A stretch of DNA of 64,000 nt from Polyodon spathula (taxonomy: Eukaryota > Chordata > Actinopteri > Acipenseriformes > Polyodontidae). Position 1 is the stretch's first letter; every line of letters begins with the position of its first letter. Under the pieces are notes generated by a model. It made no database searches. It was given only the letters and a program-made list of their open reading frames with translations, and was not told where the DNA came from. The stretch covers positions 578,994-642,993 of the forward strand of contig NC_054537.1 in NCBI RefSeq assembly GCF_017654505.1, in the 5' to 3' direction. The position numbers were made by a program, and so were the translations under genes. Shown piece after piece: positions 26,870-64,000 of the stretch.

Positions 26870-27345
26870 TTCTAGGTGCGGTGAACTTGATCACGGTTCG
26901 TTGCCCCTTTAAGACAGACCCAGGACATCAGAAATGGAATTTAAAGCGCTTGTACGCTATTTTTAATAAACACAAAAAGGAAACAAATAAAACACAAAAT
27001 AAACACCTAGCTCCCAATGCAGCACTAACTATACAGTCATGATCACCCTAACTAACACCCCGGACAGCTAAGCTGTTTACCGGCACACCAACAACACAAA
27101 AATCACACAGTTTATCTCCATACCTTCTCTGACTGCTCAGAACCAGAGCACACTTTCTGCTCCTACCCCTCAGCAGCCCTGAACAGACTGGCTGCACTTC
27201 TTTAAATCCCCTGCACCTGGCTCTAATTTACAATTAACACCAGGTGCAGGGGATTGCTAAACAATAAAACAATTAACCCATTAACACCCAAATGTGCATT
27301 CTTACATGTTTTCTGCAGGGAAGAATTTAACCCCCTCCCTGCCAT
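26870..27345. repeat. Unclassified interspersed repeat with a perfect hairpin
   Basis: The stretch, read on the - strand, looks like the end of a transposon or LTR-type repeat familiar from fish genomes. It contains a perfect inverted repeat: 27205-27220 (aatcccctgcacctgg) pairs with 27240-27255 around a 19-base loop. Family and ends are not established. Confidence 0.35.
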
Positions 27346-27347
27346 CT

Positions 27348-27349
<2 letters not shown>

Positions 27350-27417
<68 letters not shown>
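27350..27417. repeat. (TA)n microsatellite
   Basis: Uninterrupted TA dinucleotides for about 68 bases. Confidence 0.97.
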
Positions 27418-27421
<4 letters not shown>

Positions 27422-27589
27422 GGGATGTTTTTAAACATAGAAAACCTACTCTGTTTAATTATTCCAACCTGGGTTTAAAAATATATCAGAAACATTCTTT
27501 TCAGCTTCATGTATAGATCCATAGATCTGCTCTTGAACTGCCCTAATATCAAACTGTACAGTGTTTTGTATTTGCTCTTATTAGGACTC

Positions 27590-27694
27590 AATTCACTGCA
27601 TTGTGTATATTGCTCTTAATTGTACTGTAATTCTTGATATGTATTTTTTTGTATACAATTGTAAGTCGCCCTGGGTAAGGTTGTCTGCTAAGAA

Positions 27695-27741
<47 letters not shown>
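27590..27741 (+). repeat. L2-like 3' tail followed by (AAT)n
   Basis: The motif 'gtaagtcgccctgggtaagg' at about 27661-27680 is followed by 'ttgtctgctaagaaatt' and about 15 AAT units ending at 27741. The same tail lies at the start of the window. The trinucleotide run is the expected retroposon tail. Confidence 0.6.
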
Positions 27742-27743
<2 letters not shown>

Positions 27744-27926
27744 GATGTGTGTTAACAAAACAATATTGAATAAGGGTTGTTGAGAGAGTTCATGACAAAC
27801 TTCTGAACCTATAATTACTGACCCAGTTATTTTCATTTAAATCCAGGCTATAGCAAACAGTTGAAATGTAGCAGTCTAATATTGGATTTAATTATTAAAC
27901 TAAGTTTGACCGCTCTCTCTGACTCT

Positions 27927-29749
27927 AAAAATCCCCTGTGCAAGCAGGGTTCACACACCCTGTTTACTTGCCAAGGCCAGTGTTTTAATGAATATAAAAT
28001 CCCCTGTGCAAGCAGGGTTCACACACCCTGTTTACTTGCCAAGGTCAGTGCTTTAATGAATATAAAATCCCCTGTGCAAGCAGGGTTCACACACCCTGTT
28101 TACTTGCCAAGGCCAGTGCTTTAATGAATATAAAATCCCCTGTGCAAGCAGGGTTCACGCACCCTGTTTACTTGCCAAGGCCAGTATTTTAATGAATATA
28201 AAATCCCCTGTGCAAGCAGGGTTCACGCACCCTGTTTACTTGCCAAGGCCAGTGCTTTAATGAATATAAAATCCCCTGTGCAAGCAGGGTTCACACACCC
28301 TGTTTACTTGCCAAGGCCAGTGCTTTAATGAATATAAAATCCCCTGTGTAAGCAGGGTTCACACACCCTGTTTACTTGCCAAGGCCAGTGCTTTAATGAA
28401 TATAAAATCCCCTGTGCAAGCAGGGTTCACACACCCTGTTTACTTGCCAAGGCCAGTGCTTTAATGAATATAAAATCCCCTGTGCAAGCAGGGTTCACGC
28501 ACCCTGTTTACTTGCCAAGGCCAGTGCTTTAATGAATATAAAATCCCCTGTGCAAGCAGGGTTCACGCACCCTGTTTACTTGCCAAGGCCAGTGCTTTAA
28601 TGAATATAAAATCCCCTGTGCAAGCAGGGTTCACGCACCCTGTTTACTTGCCAAGGCCAGTGCTTTAATGAATATAAAATCCCCTGTGCAAGCAGGGTTC
28701 ACCCACCCTCTTTACTTGCCAAGGCCAGAGCTTTAATGAATATAAAATCCCCTGTGCAAGCAGGGTTCACGCACCCTGTTTACTTGCCAAGGCCAGTGCT
28801 TTAATGAATATAAAATCCCCTGTGCAAGCAGGGTTCACGCACCCTGTTTACTTGCCAAGGCCAGTGCTTTAATGAATATAAAATCCCCTGTGCAAGCAGG
28901 GTTCACGCACCCTGTTTACTTGCCAAGGCCAGTGCTTTAATGAATATAAAATCCCCTGTGCAAGCAGGGTTCACGCACCCTGTTTACTTGCCAAGGCCAG
29001 TGCTTTAATGAATATAAAATCCCCTGTGCAAGCAGGGTTCACACACCCTGTTTACTTGCCAAGGCCAGTGTTTTAATGAATATAAAATCCCCTGTGCAAG
29101 CAGGGTTCACGCACCCTGTTTACTTGCCAAGGCCAGTGCTTTAATGAATATAAAATCCCCTGTGCAAGCAGGGTTCACACACCCTGTTTACTTGCCAAGG
29201 CCAGTGTTTTAATGAATATAAAATCCCCTGTGCAAGCAGGGTTCACGCACCCTGTTTACTTGCCAAGGCCAGTGCTTTAATGAATATAAAATCCCCTGTG
29301 CAAGCAGGGTTCACGCACCCTGTTTACTTGCCAAGGCCAGTGCTTTAATGAATATAAAATCCCCTGTGCAAGCAGGGTTCACACACCCTGTTTACTTGCC
29401 AAGGCCAGTGTTTTAATGAATATAAAATCCCCTGTGCAAGCAGGGTTCACGCACCCTGTTTACTTGCCAAGGCCAGTGTTTTAATGAATATAAAATCCCC
29501 TGTGCAAGCAGGGTTCACGCATCCTGTTTACTTGCCAAGGCCAGTGTTTTAATGAATATAAAATCCCCTGTGCAAGCAGGGTTCACGCACCCTGTTTACT
29601 TGCCAAGGACAGTGTTTTAATGAATATGAAATCCCCTGTGCAAGCAGGGTTCACACACCCTGTTTACTTACCAAGGCCAGTGTTTTAATGAATATAAAAT
29701 CCCCTGTGCAAGCAGGGTTCACACACCCTGTTTACTTGCCAAGGCCAGT
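27927..29749. repeat. 68-bp minisatellite, about 27 copies
   Basis: Unit contains 'aaaatcccctgtgcaagcag', 'ccctgtttacttgccaaggc' and 'cagtgctttaatgaatat'. Variation is mainly cacaca/cacgca and gctttaa/gttttaa. Array edges are clean. Confidence 0.97.
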
Positions 29750-31297
29750 TGTTTTTTTTTTATTAATATGAAATTCCACTGTAAGCGCTTTTCCAATTCA
29801 CCGCATGAAGTCATGTTTTAGCCGGATTCAGGAGAGGCTCGGATCGATATCTCTACAGATAAGAGGTCCACATCTCAATTTCAAGAAGCTACCAAACTCT
29901 CATTCATTTTATAACATAATGAGGCAATGACCATTAGCTTTGTTTTTCTTGTACTTCTCGTTAGTTAATTGAAAAGTTTATACAGAACAAAAAACTTGAA
30001 CTGAGGACAGCTTGACCAGCAAATCCCACTTCTGGGTGCCAGAATTCATTTTTCCTGTCTTCGCCACTCCTGGCCTACTTCTATTGTAGACAACTTTTCT
30101 AATTGAATTAATGAAATGCTCGTTTCTGCCTTTTCTCTCAAGGCTATAAGCCTGTTGGCCCCGGTAGTTCTCAGTTAATGAGTTTAGCTCATTTCACAGG
30201 TATTTCTGTTCAGCGCGACCCCAACCCAGCTCCTTCTTTACTCAGACTTACAATGATTTATATAATAGTACTGTCTACTGTTACACTGGAATAAACAGGA
30301 CTATAGAATTCTACAATATTCTCATAGACTAATGCAGAGTACAATATAGCATATTTTCTTAACAGTGTGTTTTAATAATTTGGTTAGTATTTCTGCTGGC
30401 TTTATATTCTTTAAAACACAGTACAATTATTACAACATTTTAACACACATGCAGTTTCACAAATGTTCAATTTTTATCCCAATGATCAGCCTGCTTCCAG
30501 TAGCTGTCACAGTCTTGGGTCAGTTTCTGCTCTCAGTGAATCTGTCAAAGCCACCACAAACGTGGGTGACAGTCTTTTAAAAGCCTGATACCTGCAAAAA
30601 ACTTAAATCTTGTTAGCTTGGCTCCCATCTTTACATTCTCATTCCCATCATCGGTGGGAAGACTTCAAAGAAATCAAGCTGTTTCTATCAAAGAGCCATC
30701 CATCTCTACCGCATACACCTTTCACTCAGAAAAGATGGTCACACCTTGTACAAGGGAAGACAGTTTTTAGGGTCACTCGTGATAAAGTGTTCCAATAAAT
30801 CATGTTGTTCCTGAATGACTGCTACACCTCAGAGGAAAGTATTTCAATGCAATGGACTTGTAGACAGATTTGTTTTTAGGTAGAGGGGTAGAAAGATTCA
30901 TTTAAAAGATGAATACTGCACAGAGCAAGCACTAGTAACTTGAAGAGAAGGTAATTCTGGGCACTACCGTACTGAATCCCCAAAGGGAATTATTCAAATG
31001 AGTTTTTGCCAGTGTAAATTGTTGCAGTTAAAGATTAAGCACCTCATTGCATTGGGGGAGGTACGGTAGGGAGCAAAACTGCTTCCCATGGCGTTACACT
31101 ACAACACATTTTTTGTTGTTTTTGTTTCAATCGTATGTTTGATTCCAGATTTAAAAAGCTCAGTGGACAAGGAAGAAGGTGAATGGGTGCTGTGCTGCTG
31201 TCTTGCTGTGTTTTATGAGTTCTGGTTGAATCCATTGCATTGCTGTATAAAAATGGCATCGGAGTCCTGTTCTTTGTTTTCACGCCAAGAAAAGTTT
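29750..31297. other. Unique stretch upstream of the avil-proximal array
   Basis: About 1.5 kb with no array and no recognised gene. Open frames of 62-89 codons (30365-30580, 30610-30798, 31044-31313) have no recognisable domain. It is a candidate place for promoter or untranslated exon sequence of the gene downstream, but this is inference from position only. Confidence 0.45.
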
Positions 31298-31928
31298 TCA
31301 GTGTACGTGGCAATGGTTTGTATTCAGTGTACGTGGCAATGGTTTGTATTCAGTGTATGTGGCAGTGGTTTGTATATTCAGTGTACGTGGCACTGGTTTG
31401 TATTCAGTGTACGTGGCAGTGGTTTGTATTCAGTGTGTGTGGCACTGGTTTGTATTCAGTGTGCGTGGCACTGGTTTGTATTCAGTGTATGTGGCAGTGG
31501 TTTGTATTCAGTGTGCATGGCAGTGGTTTGTATATTCAGTGTACGTGGCACTGGTTTGTATTCAGTGTACGTGGCAGTGGTTTGTATTCAGTGTACGTGG
31601 CACTGGTTTGTATTCAGTGTACGTGGCAGTGGTTTGTATTCAGTGTGCGTGGCACTGGTTTGTATTCAGTGTGCGTGGCAGTGGTTTGTATTCAGTGTAC
31701 GTGGCAGTGGTTTGTATTCAGTGTGCGTGGCAGTGGTTTGTATTCAGTGTACGTGGCACTGGTTTGTATTCAGTGTACGTGGCAGTGGTTTGTATTCAGT
31801 GTGCGTGGCACTGGTTTGTATTCAGTGTACGTGGCAGTGGTTTGTATTCAGTGTGCGTGGCAGTTGTTTGTATATTCAGTGTACGTGGCACTGGTTTGTA
31901 TTTTCAATTTACGTGGACAGTGGTTTGC
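31298..31928. repeat. 26-bp minisatellite, about 24 copies, 360 bp upstream of the first coding exon
   Basis: Unit 'cagtgtacgtggcactggtt' plus 'tgtatt', with alternations of gtacgtgg/gtgcgtgg and cactgg/cagtgg; some copies carry two extra bases (tgtatatt). Open frames of 219-331 codons cross it in all three + strand frames, as expected for the repeat. Confidence 0.96.
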
Positions 31929-32276
31929 AGGTGTTTCACAAATTCAGTCGAATCCGAGATGTCGTTCCTGTACCAAGGGAAGACACGCCCAGAGATATGT
32001 TAAATGCACAACACAAGCAGTTTGAAACAGAAGCAGTGATCCTCTACTTTATAAAGCACAGCTGTTTTGCGGGTTCCAAATAGCCCACAACTGTAAATTT
32101 GGTTACATTAACCCAACAAAAATGTAAAGTAGTTACAAACATACTGTGTTTTATAATGTTGTATTTATTATAAACGTTGGCTTTGTGTGAATGGTGTCTC
32201 ATGGAGAGCCTGTACCCATGTCGTCCAACTTTCATAACATTTGGCAATTAAAATGCACTGCGAAATTGTTTTTCAG

Positions 32277-32290
32277 TGTAACCTACCAGA
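32277..32290 (+). other. avil: 5' untranslated leader of the first coding exon
   Basis: A pyrimidine-rich acceptor ends at 32276 (attgtttttcag). Only 14 bases separate it from the ATG at 32291, so the transcript probably has an upstream non-coding exon that I cannot locate. Confidence 0.5.
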
Positions 32291-58167
<25,877 letters not shown>

Positions 58168-58288
58168 GTAAGTCCTTTTCAACCGTCCTGCACACTTGTT
58201 TTGATTCCTATCAGTGCTTGGCTGTTATAGGGCAGTTTCTCATTGGATTTCATGAGCCGGTGTTGTAGGGAATCAGCAGACAGGGGAA

Positions 58289-58771
58289 AAAGGGGAGCGA
58301 GCGCAAGCACAGTGAGGCAAGAGGAAGGAGCGGCAGCAGTCTGATTAAAGGGGAGCGAGCGCAGTGAGGCAAGAGGAAGGAGCGGCAGCAGTCTGATTAA
58401 AGGGGAGCGAGCGCAGTGAGGCAAGAGGAAGGAGCGGCAGCAGTCTGATTAAAGGGGAGCGAGCGCAGTGAGGTAAGAGGAAGGAGCGGCAGCAGTCTGA
58501 TTAAAGGGGAGCGAGCGCAGTGAGGCAAGAGGAAGGAGCGGCAGCAGTCTGATTAAAGGGGAGCGAGCGCAGCGAGGCAAGAGGAAGGAGCGGCAGCAGT
58601 CTGATTAAAGGGGAGCGAGCGCAGCGAGGCAAGAGGAAGGAGCGGCAGCAGTCTGATTAAAGGGGAGCGAGCGCAGCGAGGCAAGAGGAAGGAGCGGCAG
58701 CAGTCTGATTAAAGGGGAGCGAGCGCAGCGAGGCAAGAGGAAGGAGCGGCAGCAGTCTGATTAAAGGGGAG
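58289..58771. repeat. 52-bp minisatellite in intron 17, about 9 copies
   Basis: Unit 'ggggagcgagcgcagtgagg' followed by 'caagaggaaggagcggcagc' and 'agtctgattaaa'. A gtgagg to gcgagg change marks the later copies (from about 58570). Strongly purine-biased on the + strand. Confidence 0.96.
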
Positions 58772-59339
58772 GTTAACTACATGAATCAGCATTTTCTATC
58801 TGTTTTTTTTTATTTGCCACATCGTATGGTAATGTGTTGACACACCACTTTATTTTTTTCGGTCTGTAAAATATATGTGCGACGCAATGTGTTCAGTTAT
58901 AGTCTAAATCTACAGCTCTCTTTATACTAGGCCTAGTGTTAAACGTTTGTCAGCTTTTTTCTTCCTGTAAAAATGTTGTTGTTAATCAGATGTAGTTGAT
59001 GAGTGATCGCAACGATTTATTTACTGTTATATTAAAAGGTTTTACATGTCAAAATGTTCGGTTGTACATCACTATGTGGGCTCACAATCTAGCGATGTCA
59101 CAAGGTTTAATACAATAATATTCTAGAAGATGTACAATAGAACAGGTTACAAGGTTATGTGTTTAATCAATAAGGTCATTTTTAGATTTCTGTATGTGTA
59201 TGATCCAGTTGCCAGCATAAAAAATACGAAAGATGTGGCTCAAATGTTACACTGAGCAAACTAGTTACTTGCCTTTTGTATGTATGTCCAAAAACTGTTC
59301 GTCAATCCTCGTCCTCAAAGTAGTTGCTTGTTGTATTTG
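58772..59339 (+). other. Intron 17 unique stretch
   Basis: About 570 bases of A/T-rich non-coding sequence between two arrays. Nothing recognised. Confidence 0.6.
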
Positions 59340-61889
59340 TTTGAATAGGAGCAGGGGTTTCGTTGTTTTTTGTTTGAATAGGAGCAGGGGTTTCGTTGTT
59401 TTTTGTTTGAATAGGAGCAGGTGTTTCGTTGTTTTTTGTTTGAATAGGAGCAGGAGTTTCATTGTTTTTTGTTTGAATAGGAGCAGGAGTTTCATTGTTT
59501 TTTGTTTGAATAGGAGCAGGGGTTTCGTTGTTTTTTGTTTGAATAGGAGCAGGGGTTTCGTTGTTTTTTGTTTGAATAGGAGCAGGGGTTTCGTTGTTTT
59601 TTGTTTGAATAGGAGCAGGAGTTTCGTTGTTTTTTGTTTGAATAGGAGCAGGAGTTTCGTTGTTTTTTGTTTGAATAGGAGCAGGGGTTTCGTTGTTTTT
59701 TGTTTGAATAGGAGCAGGAGTTTCATTGTTTTTTGTTTGAATAGGAGCAGGAGTTTCGTTGTTTTTTGTTTGAATAGGAGCAGGAGTTTCGTTGTTTTTT
59801 GTTTGAATAGGAGCAGGAGTTTCGTTGTTTTTTGTTTGAATAGGAGCAGGAGTTTCGTTGTTTTTTGTTTGAATAGGAGCAGGGGTTTCGTTGTTTTTTG
59901 TTTGAATAGGAGCAGGAGTTTCGTTGTTTTTTGTTTGAATAGGAGCAGGAGTTTCGTTGTTTTTTGTTTGAATAGGAGCAGGAGTTTCGTTGTTTTTTGT
60001 TTGAATAGGAGCAGGGGTTTCGTTGTTTTTTGTTTGAATAGGAGCAGGGGTTTCGTTGTTTTTTGTTTGAATAGGAGCAGGAGTTTCGTTGTTTTTTGTT
60101 TGAATAGGAGCAGGAGTTTCATTGTTTTTTGTTTGAATAGGAGCAGGAGTTTCGTTGTTTTTTGTTTGAATAGGGGCAGGAGTTTCATTGTTTTTTGTTT
60201 GAATAGGAGCAGGAGTTTCGTTGTTTTTTGTTTGAATAGGAGCAGGAGTTCCGTTGTTTTTTGTTTGAATAGGAGCAGGAGTTTCATTGTTTTTTGTTTG
60301 AATAGGAGCAGGAGTTTCGTTGTTTTTTGTTTGAATAGGAGCAGGAGTTTCGTAGTTTTTTGTTTGAATAGGAGCAGGAGTTTCGTTGTTTTTTGTTTGA
60401 ATAGGAGCAGGAGTTTCGTTGTTTTTTGTTTGAATAGGAGCAGGGGTTTCGTTGTTTTTTGTTTGAATAGGAGCAGGGGTTTCGTTGTTTTTTGTTTGAA
60501 TAGGAGCAGGAGTTTCATTGTTTTTTGTTTGAATAGGAGCAGGAGTTTCGTTGTTTTTTGTTTGAATAGGAGCAGGAGTTTCATTGTTTTTTGTTTGAAT
60601 AGGAGCAGGAGTTCATTGTTTTTTGTTTGAATAGGGGCAGGAGTTTCATTGTTTTTTGTTTGAATAGGAGCAGGAGTTTCGTTGTTTTTTGTTTGAATAG
60701 GAGCAGGAGTTTCGTTGTTTTTTGTTTGAATAGGAGCAGGAGTTTCGTTGTTTTTTGTTTGAATAGGAGCAGGAGTTTCGTTGTTTTTTGTTTGAATAGG
60801 AGCAGGAGTTTCATTGTTTTTTGTTTGAATAGGAGCAGGAGTTTCGTTGTTTTTTGTTTGAATAGGAGCAGGAGTTTCATTGTTTTTTGTTTGAATAGGA
60901 GCAGGAGTTCATTGTTTTTTGTTTGAATAGGAGCAGGAGTTTCGTTGTTTTTTGTTTGAATAGGAGCAGGAGTTTCGTTGTTTTTGTTTGAATAGGAGCA
61001 GGAGTTTCGTTGTTTTTTGTTTGAATAGGAGCAGGAGTTTCGTTGTTTTTTGTTTGAATAGGAGCAGGAGTTTCGTTGTTTTTTGTTTGAATAGGAGCAG
61101 GGGTTTCGTTGTTTTTTGTTTGAATAGGAGCAGGAGTTTCGTTGTTTTTTGTTTGAATAGGAGCAGGAGTTTCGTTGTTTTTTGTTTGAATAGGAGCAGG
61201 AGTTTCGTTGTTTTTGTTTGAATAGGAGCAGGAGTTTCGTTGTTTTTTGTTTGAATAGGGGCAGGAGTTTCGTTGTTTTTTGTTTGAATAGGGGCAGGAG
61301 TTTCATTGTTTTTGTTTGAATAGGAGCAGGAGTTTCGTTGTTTTTTTGTTTGAATAGGAGCAGGAGTTTCGTTGTTTTTTGTTTGAATAGGAGCAGGAGT
61401 TTCGTTGTTTTTTGTTTGAATAGGAGCAGGAGTTTCGTTGTTTTTTGTTTGAATAGGAGCAGGAGTTTCGTTGTTTTTGTTTGAATAGGAGCAGGAGTTC
61501 GTTGTTTTTTGTTTGAATAGGAGCAGGAGTTTCATTGTTTTTGTTTGAATAGGAGCAGGAGTTTCGTTGTTTTTTGTTTGAATAGGAGCAGGAGTTTCGT
61601 TGTTTTTTGTTTGAATAGGAGCAGGAGTTTCGTTGTTTTTTGTTTGAATAGGAGCAGGAGTTTCGTTGTTTTTTGTTTGAATAGGAGCAGGAGTTTCGTT
61701 GTTTTTTGTTTGAATAGGAGCAGGAGTTTCGTTGTTTTTTGTTTGAATAGGAGCAGGAGTTTCATTGTTTTTTGTTTGAATAGGAGCAGGAGTTTCATTG
61801 TTTTTGTTTGAATAGGAGCAGGAGTTCATTGTTTTTTGTTTGAATAGGAGTAGGAGTTTAGTTGTTTTTTGTTTGAATAGGAGCAGGAG
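59340..61889. repeat. 33-bp minisatellite in intron 17, about 77 copies, truncated by a gap
   Basis: Unit 'tttgaataggagcaggagtt' followed by 'tcgttgttttttg'. Variants: ggggtt, tcattg, and length changes of the T run (5-7), which break the frame more often after 60600. It continues up to the assembly gap, so its true size is unknown. Frames of up to 465 codons (FCLNRSRSFVV repeats, or LLLFKQKTTK on the - strand) are artefacts. Confidence 0.98.
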
Positions 61890-62389
61890 NNNNNNNNNNN
61901 NNNNNNNNNNNNNNNNNNNNNNNNNNNNNNNNNNNNNNNNNNNNNNNNNNNNNNNNNNNNNNNNNNNNNNNNNNNNNNNNNNNNNNNNNNNNNNNNNNNN
62001 NNNNNNNNNNNNNNNNNNNNNNNNNNNNNNNNNNNNNNNNNNNNNNNNNNNNNNNNNNNNNNNNNNNNNNNNNNNNNNNNNNNNNNNNNNNNNNNNNNNN
62101 NNNNNNNNNNNNNNNNNNNNNNNNNNNNNNNNNNNNNNNNNNNNNNNNNNNNNNNNNNNNNNNNNNNNNNNNNNNNNNNNNNNNNNNNNNNNNNNNNNNN
62201 NNNNNNNNNNNNNNNNNNNNNNNNNNNNNNNNNNNNNNNNNNNNNNNNNNNNNNNNNNNNNNNNNNNNNNNNNNNNNNNNNNNNNNNNNNNNNNNNNNNN
62301 NNNNNNNNNNNNNNNNNNNNNNNNNNNNNNNNNNNNNNNNNNNNNNNNNNNNNNNNNNNNNNNNNNNNNNNNNNNNNNNNNNNNNNNNN
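61890..62389. other. Assembly gap of exactly 500 N
   Basis: All N. The round size suggests a placeholder rather than a measured length. It falls at the end of a tandem array, where assembly is expected to fail. Confidence 0.99.
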
Positions 62390-62523
62390 CAATCACAGAA
62401 GATAAAACTAGGGTTAACATAAAAAGAGCAATACAAATTTAAATATGATAACAACATTTAAAAAAAAACCCAACATGAATTAAAAATGTAATGGCGTGAT
62501 TGTAAAAGTCTTTGGTTTTTAAG

Positions 62524-62628
62524 GCTTTCCGTGTGAAGCTGTTTCTACTGGTCGACGATCATGATGTGTACGAAGATGGAGGAGGAAGCGATGGGGTTCC
62601 CTTCCTTCGTCAGCAGAGGAACATGGCG
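62524..62628 (+). CDS. Possible avil linker exon 18 (low confidence)
   Basis: A 35-codon phase 0 stretch follows a pyrimidine-rich acceptor (gtctttggtttttaag) and ends before a weak donor (gtatcc). It would read AFRVKLFLLVDDHDVYEDGG and then GSDGVPFLRQQRNMA. The length and phase suit the variable linker between gelsolin core and headpiece, but there is no convincing similarity, and the frame stays open to 62691. It could equally be unrelated sequence. Confidence 0.25.
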
Positions 62629-62636
62629 GTATCCTG

Positions 62637-62656
62637 CAGAGAGAGAGAGAGAGAGA
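62637..62656. repeat. Short (GA)n microsatellite
   Basis: About ten GA/AG dinucleotides. Confidence 0.9.
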
Positions 62657-62703
62657 GCCACATCGAGATCCAGCTTATTGAGAAGTTTTGAGGACTCTGT
62701 AAA

Positions 62704-62860
62704 GCAGGGAACCTGGAGGGCCAATCCACTCCAGGTTTAACAGGTACGACGAGATCATGAACTTCTGCAGGGTTTCAATTGGTTCAATTAAACAATCCAG
62801 AACAGGGTTGGAACAAAGACCAGGAGTGGAAGTAGAAGGGCCACACCTGCTGTAAAAGCA
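62704..62860 (-). repeat. Interspersed repeat copy
   Basis: Contains 'gggaacctggagggccaatc', 'cactccaggtttaacagg' and 'cagggttggaacaaagacca'. In reverse complement the first part matches the element at 36020-36075 and the flanks of the 27-bp array at 6593-7842. Family name unknown to me. Confidence 0.55.
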
Positions 62861-62911
62861 TACCCCAAGACACAGCGCTTAAAATCCTCAACATGCATGT
62901 TACCCAAAACC

Positions 62912-64000
62912 CCCTCCTGTAATGAACTCAGCGTTCTGTAATCTCATGAAAGGCAGTGTGTACCGCGCTCCCTCCTGTAATGAACTCAGCGTTCTGTAAT
63001 CTCATGAAAGGCAGTGTGTACCGCGCTCCCTCCTGTAATGAACTCAGCGTTCTGTAATCTCATGAAAGGCAGTGTGTACTGCGCTCGCTCCTGTAATGAA
63101 CTCAGCATTCTGTAATCTCATGAAAGGCAGTGTGTACCGCGCTCCCTCCTGTAATGAACTCAGCGTTCTGTAATCTCATGAAAGGCAGTGTGTACCGCGC
63201 TCCCTCCTGTAATGAACTCAGCGTTCTGTAATCTCGTGAAAGGCAGTGTGTACCGCGCTCCCTCCTGTAATGAACTCAGCGTTCTGTAATCTCATGAAAG
63301 GCAGTGTGTACCGCGCTCCCTCCTGTAATGAACTCAGCGTTCTGTAATCTCATGAAAGGCAGTGTGTACTGCGCTCCCTCCTGTAATGAACTCAGCGTTC
63401 TGTAATCTCGTGAAAGGCAGTGTGTACCGCGCTCCCTCCTGTAATGAACTCAGCGTTCTGTAATCTCGTGAAAGGCAGTGTGTACCACGCTCCCTCCTGT
63501 AATGAACTCAGCGTTCTGTAATCTCATGAAGGGCAGTGTGTACAGCGCTCCCTCCTGTAATGAACTCAGCGTTCTGTAATCTCGTGAAAGGCAGTGTGTA
63601 CCGCGCTCGCTCCTGTAATGAACTCAGCGTTCTGTAATCTCATGAAAGGCAGAGTGTACCGCGCAACCTCCTGTAATGAACTCAGCGTTCTGTAATCTCG
63701 TGAAAGGCAGTGTGTACCGCGCTCGCTCCTGTAATGAACTCAGCGTTCTGTAATCTCGTGAAAGGCAGTGTGTACCGCGCTCCCTCCTGTAATGAACTCA
63801 GCGTTCTGTAATCTCATGAAAGGCAGTGTGTACTGCGCTCGCTCCTGTAATGAACTCAGCGTTCTGTAATCTCATGAAAGGCAGTGTGTACTGCGCTCCC
63901 TCCTGTAATGAACTCAGCGTTCTGTAATCTCATGAAAGGCAGTGTGTACCGCGCAACCTCCTGTAATGAACTCAGCGTTCTGTAATCTCGTGAAAGGCAG
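62912..64000. repeat. 58-bp minisatellite, about 19 copies, running off the window
   Basis: Unit contains 'cctcctgtaatgaactcagc', 'gttctgtaatctcatgaaag' and 'gcagtgtgtaccgcgctc'. Variants: ctcatg/ctcgtg, accgcg/actgcg, ctcgctcc/ctccctcc, gcaacctcc. The right edge is beyond position 64000. Confidence 0.97.

Noticed and set aside
191..31928. CRISPR-like repeat arrays
   Set aside because: Units are contiguous, without unique spacers, and the sequence is eukaryotic; these are minisatellites.
59233..62457. Lys/Leu-rich or Phe/Arg-rich repeat proteins, some spanning the N gap
   Set aside because: Produced by the 33-base unit; frames through the N stretch carry no sequence information.

Overview
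The window is nuclear DNA from a vertebrate, most probably a ray-finned fish. The evidence is one intron-rich gene with GT-AG splice sites, a Tc1/mariner-type transposon of the kind common in fishes, a tRNA-type SINE and an L2-like 3' tail followed by AAT repeats. The SINE resembles ones I associate with sturgeons and paddlefish, but that is recollection and is held loosely.

The only protein-coding gene I can support is on the + strand: seventeen coding exons between 32291 and 58167. Joined, they encode 743 residues of a villin-family actin-binding protein that fits advillin (avil) best. Every exon junction keeps phase. The product covers the six gelsolin-like repeats. The C-terminal villin headpiece is not visible. 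Its exons must lie in or beyond the last intron, which holds a large tandem array, a 500-base assembly gap and one weak candidate linker exon at 62524-62628. A 14-base leader before the ATG follows a good splice acceptor, so an upstream untranslated exon is likely.

The striking property of the window is its tandem repeats. I count more than 30 separate minisatellite arrays with unrelated units of about 24 to 92 bases. Together they cover roughly 35 kb, over half the sequence. About half the arrays lie upstream of the gene (1-32290) and the rest fill most avil introns, often running to within 20-70 bases of a splice site. Many units are multiples of three without stop codons, which gives very long open frames on both strands that are not genes. 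One array (intron 2) has a unit that straddles the acceptor and start of exon 3. Another (intron 6) carries a splice-acceptor-like motif in each unit. Two arrays appear to have grown out of interspersed repeats.

Mobile DNA: a decayed Tc1-like element in intron 16 (transposase with a frameshift, deletions and an altered catalytic residue); a terminal-inverted-repeat element in intron 15 with a SINE inserted in it; and remnants of other interspersed repeats. No RNA gene, CRISPR array or prokaryotic feature was found.

Region by region: 1-32290, arrays and unassigned non-coding DNA; 32291-39060, exons 1-3; 41605-46469, exons 4-9; 48992-53326, exons 10-14; 55084-58167, exons 15-17; 58168-64000, two arrays, the gap, a possible linker exon and a final array that runs off the window.
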